A stretch of DNA of 64,000 bases from Micavibrio aeruginosavorus ARL-13 (lineage in GTDB: Bacteria > Pseudomonadota > Alphaproteobacteria > Micavibrionales > Micavibrionaceae): positions 434,001 through 498,000 of the forward strand of contig NC_016026.1 in NCBI RefSeq assembly GCF_000226315.1, in the 5' to 3' direction. Below are positions 57,369 to 64,000 of the stretch, in pieces. The position numbers and the translations under genes are program-made. The notes beneath the pieces were generated by a model that worked only from the letters and a program-made list of their open reading frames with translations, ran no database searches and was not told the DNA's origin. Every line of letters starts with the position of its first letter. Positions within the stretch are counted from its first letter, which is position 1.

Positions 57369-58985
57369 ATGACCGAGACACCGAACACCCAAACGGCTGA
57401 CGAAACCCTGAACGCCCCGCAACCACCTAAAAACTGGAAACAAAAAGGCTTGTCGATCGGGTTTAACATTGCGTCCGGTTTTGCCGTGGCGGGAATGCTG
57501 GCAAAATTTGGTGTTGTTGGTGCGGTTTTGACGGCGGCAATGCCGGTGGCGGCTCCCGCAATTGCGGTGACGGCGGCAACGATTGTCCTGACTGGGATTT
57601 TGACGGGCCTGGGCACCAGCGCACTGCGCTATGGTTATGATCGCGTGACTGCGGGCAAGGCCAGCATGACAGCCACCGATGTTGTAAAACGTATGGGCTG
57701 GGCGATGATTGGTGGTGCGCTGTTCTTTGGTGCCAACGAACTGATCGGGTCATTCTTCGGTGCACCGGATGCAGCTGTATCGGCACCGGAAGTCACCCCG
57801 CAAGCGACCGCTACGCCAGACGTGACAGCAGTCGAGCCGGCTGCTGGCGATGCCATTGTGACGACTGATGTCGAATGCGAAGATGCTGTGGCCAAGGCCG
57901 CCGAAATTCTGGCGAAAGAAAATGATCTGACGCCGTGCGCAGACGAAGCCCTGCACTTGGCGCAGGCGGGTTCGGCCCAGGCAACCAAGGACCTGGGTCT
58001 GTTCTTCCTGAGCGGGTATGAAGGTGTTCCGGTGGATACGGCGATGGCCGTTGATCTGCTGAAACAGGCCGCGACCGCTGGCAACGAACAGGCCATTCAG
58101 GATTTGGCCTATCTGGAATTCCATGGCAAGGCTGGCTTCGTTGCCAACCCGGGCGAAGCGCTGAAAGCCATGATGACCGTGGATACCGCAACCGCGCGTG
58201 AATTCGTTGCCCAATGGACCGCCATGGGCGTTGAGGCCCCGGCAGATGTCGTGGCACCGACCGTGGATACTCCGGTTGTTGAAACCCCTGTAGCGGAAGC
58301 ACCTGTTGTTGAGGCCCCGGTTGTTGAGGCTCCTGCCGCTGAAACCGTTGCGCCGGACGCGCCGCAGGCTGATGGTGTTGCTGCCGACGTTGATTGCGTT
58401 GATCCGGTAGCCAAGGCCGCCGTGATTATGGCCGCGGAAACGGATCTGACGCCGTGTGCGGAACAATCCCTGAAAATGGCGCAAGCCGGCAATGCCCAAG
58501 GCGTGAAAGATCTGGCGGCGTTCTTCCTGAACGGCACCGATGGTCTGCCGAAAGATCCGGCGCTGGGTGTTGAATTGCTCAAAGGCGCGGCTGAGGCTGG
58601 TAATGTTCAGGCGCAAGTCGATCTGGCGTACCTGCAATATCATGGTTTGCATGGCGTTGAAGGCGGAAAAGATGCCGCGTTGGCCGCGATGCAGGAAATC
58701 AAATCCGCAGCCGCCCGCGAATTCGTGTCCGCATGGACCGGACAAGCCGTTGAAGGCAGCGGCGATATGGTTTTGGATATTTCCGCAGACGCCAAAGGCA
58801 ACATGATCATTGATATTGATGCCGGAAGCGAAAAAGTTCTGAGCCAGTCCTGCACATTCTCGATGGCGGCGAATGGTACGGGTACGGTAGATTGCGCGAT
58901 TGAAACGAAAGCCGGTGTCAAAACCATTCAGGCGATCATTGAGGATTGCGACAAAATGTTCCCGAACCTGAAACCGGCGTTCTAA
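57369..58985 (+). CDS. Sel1-like repeat protein with internal duplication
   Basis: A 538-residue protein with two N-terminal hydrophobic helices (about 40-90) and a third at about 105-125. After it, two copies of a Sel1-like helical module (about 167-290 and 340-460) share DVxCxDxVAKAAxI, LTPCAxxxLxxAQAGxAQ, FFLxGxxGxPxD and the L-A-Y-L-x-x-H-G motif. Between the copies lies a Val/Glu/Pro/Ala linker (residues about 297-335, with PVVEAPVVEAP-type repeats). The C-terminal 75 residues are a separate beta-rich part with a Cys pair. AAGGA precedes the ATG. Role unknown, perhaps cell-envelope. Confidence 0.78.
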   Translation: MTETPNTQTADETLNAPQPPKNWKQKGLSIGFNIASGFAVAGMLAKFGVVGAVLTAAMPVAAPAIAVTAATIVLTGILTGLGTSALRYGYDRVTAGKASMTATDVVKRMGWAMIGGALFFGANELIGSFFGAPDAAVSAPEVTPQATATPDVTAVEPAAGDAIVTTDVECEDAVAKAAEILAKENDLTPCADEALHLAQAGSAQATKDLGLFFLSGYEGVPVDTAMAVDLLKQAATAGNEQAIQDLAYLEFHGKAGFVANPGEALKAMMTVDTATAREFVAQWTAMGVEAPADVVAPTVDTPVVETPVAEAPVVEAPVVEAPAAETVAPDAPQADGVAADVDCVDPVAKAAVIMAAETDLTPCAEQSLKMAQAGNAQGVKDLAAFFLNGTDGLPKDPALGVELLKGAAEAGNVQAQVDLAYLQYHGLHGVEGGKDAALAAMQEIKSAAAREFVSAWTGQAVEGSGDMVLDISADAKGNMIIDIDAGSEKVLSQSCTFSMAANGTGTVDCAIETKAGVKTIQAIIEDCDKMFPNLKPAF

Positions 58986-59010
58986 TTCCGCAAGAAAATA
59001 TATCCGTTTC

Positions 59011-59098
59011 GATGCTACCCCGGCGAAAGCCGGGGTCTTCGTTTATGGGTTTTGGTAAATCTTTCTCTTTCCAGCATTCCCGCGAAAGCGGGAATGCT
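59011..59098. repeat. Pair of GAAA-loop hairpins between converging genes
   Basis: Two hairpins: 59017-59036 (ACCCCGGC GAAA GCCGGGGT, 8-bp) and 59073-59098 (AGCATTCCCGC GAAA GCGGGAATGCT, 11-bp). They lie between the converging Sel1 and galE genes. They are likely repeats of the same family as 4998-5077 and may double as terminators; no strong T-tract follows. Confidence 0.75.
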
Positions 59099-59109
59099 GT
59101 GTAGGAGGG

Positions 59110-60129
59110 TTATTCCGCCGCGCGGGCTTGCAGGCTGGGGACCAGATCGCCGTAAAACGCGCTTTTGTGCCATGTCACTGCGCTGGAAATAATGTCGTTC
59201 AGGCTGGATGCGGCTTTCCACCCCAAAACGCGCTGGGCTTTGTCCGTTTGGGTCAGCATCACGGGCACATCTCCGGCGCGGCGTGGCGCGATACGCACAT
59301 CAATGGTTTTGTTCAGGTGTTTTTCAACCGCATCAATAATCTGTTGCACCGAATATCCGTGCCCGGTGCCCAGATTGACGATGTCACTGCCCCCGCCATT
59401 TTGCATGTGGTGCAGGGCGGCGATATGCGCATCGGCCAGATCGCAGACATGGATAAAATCGCGCAACGCCGTGCCATCCGGCGTATCATAATCATTCCCG
59501 AACAGGGACAGCGGCCCTTCGTACCCCAGACCAGATAAAATCACACGGGGCAACAGGTTGGTTTCCGGCCAGTGTGCCTCACCAATGCCAATGGTTTCGG
59601 GGGCCGCGCCTGCCACGTTGAAATACCGCAGGACGACCGAGCGCACACCGTGTGAATCCAACGCGCGCAGGGCATTTTCCGCGCGGATTTTGCTTTCGCC
59701 ATAGGGGTTGGCGGGCTGGAGTTTCGTATCTTCGTTCACATACCCATCGGCATGGGGCACGCCATAAACGGCGGCGGTGCTGGAAAAAACGACATGGTTG
59801 ATGCCGCAATCGGCCGCCGTGTCGAACAGGGTTTTGGCCCGGGCGGTGTTGTTGTCAAAAAAACGATCCGGTTCACGCATGGATTGCGCCACGTCGGTCA
59901 GGGCGGCGAAATGCATAACCGCGCTGGGTTTATAATCGGTGCAGATTTTGCGGATCAAATCGGCATCGCCAATATCACCCTGCACCAAATCCCCCCATTG
60001 CACGGCCCATGCATGTCCGGTGGACAAATTGTCCAGCACGACGGGCGTATATCCGGCGTCATGCAAACGCCAGCACACATGCGATCCGATATATCCGGCA
60101 CCGCCGGTGACAAGAATGGTTTTGCTCAT
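59110..60129 (-). CDS. galE: UDP-glucose 4-epimerase
   Basis: A 339-residue SDR enzyme with the NAD loop TGGAGYIGSH at residues 8-17, the catalytic Y-x-x-x-K in NPYGESKIRAE and a family C-terminal stretch. It converts UDP-glucose to UDP-galactose and supplies galactosyl donors for polysaccharide. Its start overlaps the glycosyltransferase stop by four bases, so the two are co-translated. Confidence 0.94.
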   Translation of the reverse strand: MSKTILVTGGAGYIGSHVCWRLHDAGYTPVVLDNLSTGHAWAVQWGDLVQGDIGDADLIRKICTDYKPSAVMHFAALTDVAQSMREPDRFFDNNTARAKTLFDTAADCGINHVVFSSTAAVYGVPHADGYVNEDTKLQPANPYGESKIRAENALRALDSHGVRSVVLRYFNVAGAAPETIGIGEAHWPETNLLPRVILSGLGYEGPLSLFGNDYDTPDGTALRDFIHVCDLADAHIAALHHMQNGGGSDIVNLGTGHGYSVQQIIDAVEKHLNKTIDVRIAPRRAGDVPVMLTQTDKAQRVLGWKAASSLNDIISSAVTWHKSAFYGDLVPSLQARAAE

Positions 60130-61262
60130 GTTCGTGTCCCGATTAAAGATTGGTACACATCATACATGGCTTGCGTCACATGGGTGGATGAAAATTTTTC
60201 GGCAATCAGCGTCCGGCTGGCCAGCCCCATGCGCGTGGTTTTTTCGCCATCACTGGCAAACGATTGGATGGCATCGGCCAACGCCTGTGGGTCTTGTTCG
60301 GGGATCAGGATGGCATTGATGCCATCCTTGGCTACTTCGCGGCATCCGGGCACGTTGGTGGCGATCATCGGGCGGGCACAGGCCCCGGCCTCCAGCAACG
60401 ATACGGGCAAACCTTCGCCACCAATGGTCGGTTGCAGGGCCAGATGCGCCTGTGGCCACAGGGCGGCCATATCGGTTTGATATCCGCGATAAATAACATT
60501 TGGGTTGGATGCGGCCCAATCGGTCAGGCGTTGTTCATCCCATGATTCCGGATTGCCCGGGTCCGGCGTACCGCAGAGCCAGAGTTTAATATGCGGCGCG
60601 GTATCCTTTAAAATCGCAAACGCATCATGGATGGTTTGCAACCCCTTCATCGCAATCATGCGGCCCGCAAACATGCAGATGAATGGCGGGGTGGCGGGCA
60701 TCGGCGCGGTTTGATACCGGTCAATATTCACGCCCGATCCGGGAATGATGGTGGTGCGGTCTTGCACGGCCATGCGGTCGCGGGTCATGCGGTTTGCGTC
60801 GTCGCTGTTTTCAAACAAGGTCCAGACCGTGTCGCGTTTTACAACGGCGCGCAGCAACGGGAAGATCAATGGGCGCAAAACGCGGGTCAGGGGAATATCG
60901 CTGTAAAACAATGTGCCCAGCCCGACATAGCCATTCACAATGCGCGGCACACGGGCCAGCCATGCGGCCAGTGATCCGAACAAGATGGGTTTCAAGGCAA
61001 TGTGGTGGACAATGTCCGGACGTTCACGGCGATAAATATTGGCCAGTGCGAAAATATTACCGATGGCGGTGATCGGGTTTTTGCTTTTCCGGCTGAAGGG
61101 GAAGGGAATGACGCGCACACCTTCGGCCTCGATCCGGGCGCGGTGCTGGTCCACGCGGGTGATCAGCGCAACGTCAAAACCGGCCCGCACCGCCGCCCGC
61201 ATGGTGGGCAGGCGGTGGATGTAAAAAAACCAGTCTTCGGTCACAACGTAAATCAGTTTCAT
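60126..61262 (-). CDS. Family 4 glycosyltransferase
   Basis: A 378-residue GT-B enzyme of the GT4 group. The start IYVVTEDWFFYIHRLPTM and RPDIVHHIALKPILFGSLAAWLA are typical of polyisoprenyl-linked sugar transferases such as PglA-like enzymes; the C-domain has GGEGLPVSLLEAGACARPMIAT with the E-x7-E motif. It probably adds a hexose to a lipid-linked oligosaccharide. First gene of the GT4-galE pair. Confidence 0.87.
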   Translation of the reverse strand: MKLIYVVTEDWFFYIHRLPTMRAAVRAGFDVALITRVDQHRARIEAEGVRVIPFPFSRKSKNPITAIGNIFALANIYRRERPDIVHHIALKPILFGSLAAWLARVPRIVNGYVGLGTLFYSDIPLTRVLRPLIFPLLRAVVKRDTVWTLFENSDDANRMTRDRMAVQDRTTIIPGSGVNIDRYQTAPMPATPPFICMFAGRMIAMKGLQTIHDAFAILKDTAPHIKLWLCGTPDPGNPESWDEQRLTDWAASNPNVIYRGYQTDMAALWPQAHLALQPTIGGEGLPVSLLEAGACARPMIATNVPGCREVAKDGINAILIPEQDPQALADAIQSFASDGEKTTRMGLASRTLIAEKFSSTHVTQAMYDVYQSLIGTRT

Positions 61263-61322
61263 GCCGCCATCGTCTTACGGGAAAGCGCGGTGCAGAGCAA
61301 GGCAAGGCTTGGTCCTTGCCAT

Positions 61323-61353
61323 AATTATTCGTCAATTATTCGACAATTATTCG
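61323..61353. repeat. Three-copy 11-bp tandem repeat
   Basis: AATTATTCG occurs at 61323, 61334 and 61345 (period 11, AATTATTCGTC/AATTATTCGAC). The MFS gene's stop codon lies in the last copy. Confidence 0.8.
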
Positions 61354-62588
61354 TCTCTGGCCCCCGGCTTCCGGCGCGGGAAGAGCAGCCCGGTCAGAAT
61401 GGTGGCCTGCCGTGGCATGGGGACCAGTTTTTGCTGTTCATCCAGCGGCACGGGTGGGCGCACCCGCATCCGGTGCAGGACAAAGCCGGCCAGTGCCGCA
61501 AATGTCACGGCGATGAAGGCGAAGAAGGCGTGCGGCCCGAACATATCCATCAACGCCGCCGCCACCGTGGGGCCAAGGCAAGCCCCAATGCCGTTATAGA
61601 TCAGCATGCTGGCGCTGGCCGATACGAACTGGCTGGGGTGTAAATGGTCGTTGGTGTGGGTGATGGCCAGCCCGTAAAGCGGCATCGCCATCCCGCCATA
61701 GAGAATAACGGCGAGGATACCCGGAAATTGCGCCGGGCTGCCAAGCGCGCACAGGGCGGCCATCAATGCACCGATGCACGATGTCACCAAAATCATTTTC
61801 CGGTGGTCGAACCGGTCGGACAACCATCCCATGGGCAATTGCGAAATCATCCCGCCCAGAATGATGCTGGCGATAAACAACCCAATCTGGTGCGATTGTA
61901 ATCCTGTCTGCGCGGCATAGACGGGGCCAATGCCAAGGGCCACAGCGCCCAAAACTCCGGCGCAGGCCGTGGCCACAACACCCAACGGTGAGGCGTGGAA
62001 TAATTCACGCAAGCCCAGCCGTGCCGGCGCCGCGAAGTTTGGAGCCGATCGCGGGATCAGCGCAATCGGCAACAACGCCAGTGAAATCAGGATCGCGATA
62101 ATCACGAACAATTCCATCTGGGCCGGGTCCGCCACGGGCAGCAGCAATTGCCCGGCGGCCAAGCCACCATGCGACAGCATCATATAAATGCTCAGGATCC
62201 GTCCACGGTTGCCCGCCTGCGCCAGATCGTTCAGCCAGCTTTCAACAACAACGTACAGGCCCGCAAAGCTCAATCCGCTGAAAATGCGTATGATGGCCCA
62301 GGCGAGCGGGTGGACAAACAGCCCGTGCAACAAAATGCAGATGGCGGCCATGGCGGCCAGCGCGGCAAAGACGCGGATATGCCCAACCCGGGCCAGCAAT
62401 TTCGGCGTGGTCAGAGACCCCAGCAAATATCCGCCAAAATAACACGACATGATCAGGCCGATGACCGTCGTGTCATAATTTTCAATCGTCGCGCGCAGAC
62501 CCAGCAACGTGCCCTGTAGCCCGTTGCCAATCATCAATAATGCAAAACCAAGGAAGAGGGGCCACGACTGGGCTAGTACGCTTTTCAT
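61347..62588 (-). CDS. MFS permease
   Basis: A 413-residue major facilitator with about 12 hydrophobic helices. The loop 2-3 has the family signature LLARVGHIRVF and the loop 8-9 has GWLSDRFDHRKMILVT (G-x-x-x-D-R-x-x-R/K). It resembles the YcaD/UMF group of small-molecule MFS transporters. The substrate is unknown. It begins immediately after the stop of the TPR-sulfotransferase gene, so they are co-transcribed. Confidence 0.88.
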   Translation of the reverse strand: MKSVLAQSWPLFLGFALLMIGNGLQGTLLGLRATIENYDTTVIGLIMSCYFGGYLLGSLTTPKLLARVGHIRVFAALAAMAAICILLHGLFVHPLAWAIIRIFSGLSFAGLYVVVESWLNDLAQAGNRGRILSIYMMLSHGGLAAGQLLLPVADPAQMELFVIIAILISLALLPIALIPRSAPNFAAPARLGLRELFHASPLGVVATACAGVLGAVALGIGPVYAAQTGLQSHQIGLFIASIILGGMISQLPMGWLSDRFDHRKMILVTSCIGALMAALCALGSPAQFPGILAVILYGGMAMPLYGLAITHTNDHLHPSQFVSASASMLIYNGIGACLGPTVAAALMDMFGPHAFFAFIAVTFAALAGFVLHRMRVRPPVPLDEQQKLVPMPRQATILTGLLFPRRKPGARDE

Positions 62589-64000
62589 TTATTTGGACAC
62601 GCGATCGATCAGGGGTTGAATGTGCGATTCATATTTCCGCCAGCTTTGTACGGCGGTTTTGTAAACGGGCTTAATCACCTGCGCCTTGCTGGCGGTAATG
62701 ACGGCGCGTTTATGTTCGTGCGGTTTCAGACAGGCATCATTCCACGGCAGACCGATATAATCGATCAGCTTGCGGGCCTGTGATTCCAGATCGTTGACCG
62801 TATCCTCGTAATCAATCTCGATAAACGCATCGGGGATGGTGTCGCGCCAATGCTGCATCATGCGTTCATAGGCCTGATAATATTGGCCCAACTCGTCCAG
62901 ATCGTAACTCCAATATTGCCCGCGCGCGAAAAGCTGTTTGTAACAAGACAATCCCGTATCGACGGGGTCGCGGCGGCAATGGATGATTTTGGCATGGGGC
63001 AGGGCTGCGGCAATCATGCCGATGCGTGAAAAATTGCCCGGCATTTTGTCGGTGATGCGTTTGGCGCGCCCGGTTTTATCCAGTTTGCGAATGCGTTCGA
63101 CGTACATGCGACCAATATCGGCGGCATTGTCCGGTGTGACACGCCCGCCGAAGAGTTGTTCGCACACGGTGAAATCGTGTAATTCTCCGGCACCGTAAAC
63201 ATCTGGGTGGGATGACAGGATTTGTTCGGTCAATGTCGTGCCCGATCGTGGCATGCCGACGATAAAGACAGGAATATCGCTGTCATAGCCAAGGTTTTTG
63301 GCAATCGCGGGCGATGCAAACCGGGCAATATCATCCAGTTGTTTGCACGCGTCCCCAATATCAAAGAAAATGGTTTTGCGCTTGGTGTCGTTGCCACGGC
63401 GCAGATAATCAAAGGCGCGGTCGTAGTCCTTCAAATCTTCGTAGGCTTTATACAGGGCAAAATACAGGCTGATTTCCTGTTGCTGTCCGAATTGTTTGAT
63501 GCGCGGTTCCAGTGCGTGCATGGCGGCCAGGTCCGCATCATCGGCGGATTCAAATTTTTTCAATTTGACCAATGTCAAATACGGCCCGGGAATATCCGGC
63601 GCCATGGTGATGGCGCGGCGGATATAATCGAGCGCGTCCGCTTCGTTCCCCAGTGACAGGGCAATTTCCGCCTGCATGGCAATGCCGTGCGCGAAATCGG
63701 GTTTGAGGGCGAGGGCGCGATCAACATTGTCCCGCACGGCGTCCAGATCGTTTTTAATAAATAGAATTCCAGCCTTGCGGTAATACGGATCTGGCATTTC
63801 GGGGCTGATGGCAATGGCGCGGTCGATGGACGATAACGCATCATCAATCCGGCCTGCGCGTTCCTGTGCTGCCGCCAGTTTCATATAAACGCGTGTTGAA
63901 TCCGGTTTCAGTCGCAACGCTTCGTTCAGCGCCAGTTCCGCCTCATCAAATCGTTCGGCCATCAGCATGACATCGCCGAAATCAACCTGCGCTTCGGCGG
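62589..64000 (-). CDS. TPR-sulfotransferase protein (5' end beyond the window)
   Basis: At least 470 residues are visible; the frame stays open to the window edge, so the N-terminus is missing. The visible start holds TPR units (EAELALNEALRLKPDSTRVY). After about residue 200 comes a sulfotransferase domain: the PAPS loop VFIVGMPRSGTTLTEQILSS, the 3'-phosphate part with CRRDPVDTGLSCYKQ, and a W-R-x-x-x-x-I-P end. Such TPR-sulfotransferases transfer sulfate from PAPS to proteins or sugars. The acceptor is unknown. Confidence 0.87.
   Translation of the reverse strand, partial: AEAQVDFGDVMLMAERFDEAELALNEALRLKPDSTRVYMKLAAAQERAGRIDDALSSIDRAIAISPEMPDPYYRKAGILFIKNDLDAVRDNVDRALALKPDFAHGIAMQAEIALSLGNEADALDYIRRAITMAPDIPGPYLTLVKLKKFESADDADLAAMHALEPRIKQFGQQQEISLYFALYKAYEDLKDYDRAFDYLRRGNDTKRKTIFFDIGDACKQLDDIARFASPAIAKNLGYDSDIPVFIVGMPRSGTTLTEQILSSHPDVYGAGELHDFTVCEQLFGGRVTPDNAADIGRMYVERIRKLDKTGRAKRITDKMPGNFSRIGMIAAALPHAKIIHCRRDPVDTGLSCYKQLFARGQYWSYDLDELGQYYQAYERMMQHWRDTIPDAFIEIDYEDTVNDLESQARKLIDYIGLPWNDACLKPHEHKRAVITASKAQVIKPVYKTAVQSWRKYESHIQPLIDRVSK

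Overview
The window is chromosomal DNA of a moderately GC-rich alphaproteobacterium. Support for this: an rRNA operon in the order 16S, tRNA-Ile(GAT), tRNA-Ala(TGC), 23S, 5S followed by initiator tRNA-Met, which is the usual alphaproteobacterial order; a GapR (DUF2312) protein, a DUF1489 protein, a COQ9 family protein and a homospermidine synthase; and a hemC-hemD-mitofilin-like-hemY cluster. A periplasmic DotI/IcmL-type protein, a cytoplasmic chemotaxis set and many orphan secreted proteins would fit a Micavibrio-like predatory lineage, but this placement is an inference from gene content and memory, not a computed phylogeny.

Layout. 0-4.9 kb: a complete tripartite macrolide-type export pump (macA, macB, outer-membrane factor) and a tRNA-Arg. 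5-9.2 kb: an ABC1/UbiB-like kinase divergent from a COQ9 protein, then a DotI/IcmL-like secreted protein, an N-formylglutamate amidohydrolase and gapR. 9.3-15.9 kb: an O-antigen ligase-like protein, two small unknown genes, acetyl-CoA synthetase, a DMT exporter and an EVE protein. 16-17.6 kb: three tandem paralogues of an unrecognised family. 17.6-24.5 kb: gpsA-tsaD on one strand and the heme genes on the other. 24.5-28.3 kb: rhomboid protease, class III aminotransferase, two small unknown proteins with strong ribosome binding sites and a secreted repeat protein. 28.3-37.0 kb: TauE/SafE permease and an exopolysaccharide locus (polymerase, three glycosyltransferases, a Wzz-like protein and a very large SLBB export protein). 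37.1-39.5 kb: DUF1489 and three unknown genes, two of them paralogues. 39.5-45.8 kb: the rRNA operon with three tandem promoters. 45.9-53.7 kb: chemotaxis (PAS-MCP, CheZ, CheY, CheA-REC, CheW, CheB, CheR). 53.7-59 kb: homospermidine synthase and three exported or membrane unknowns. 59-64 kb: galE, a glycosyltransferase, an MFS permease and a TPR-sulfotransferase that runs off the window.

Working together: two separate loci (28-37 kb and 59-61 kb) plus the ligase at 9-11 kb point to surface polysaccharide assembly. The chemotaxis block has every core signalling component including adaptation enzymes, but no flagellar gene is present here. The heme block covers porphobilinogen to uroporphyrinogen III plus two membrane accessory proteins.

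The most unusual signals are: a large palindromic element inserted in frame in a glycosyltransferase gene (about 34.0-34.15 kb); the tandem three-member unknown family at 16-17.5 kb; the orphan DotI/IcmL-like periplasmic protein; a 101-bp promoter duplication upstream of the rRNA operon; and long perfect or near-perfect processing stems around 16S and around 23S-5S. I did not find a CRISPR array, a prophage, a transposase gene or an obvious defence island.
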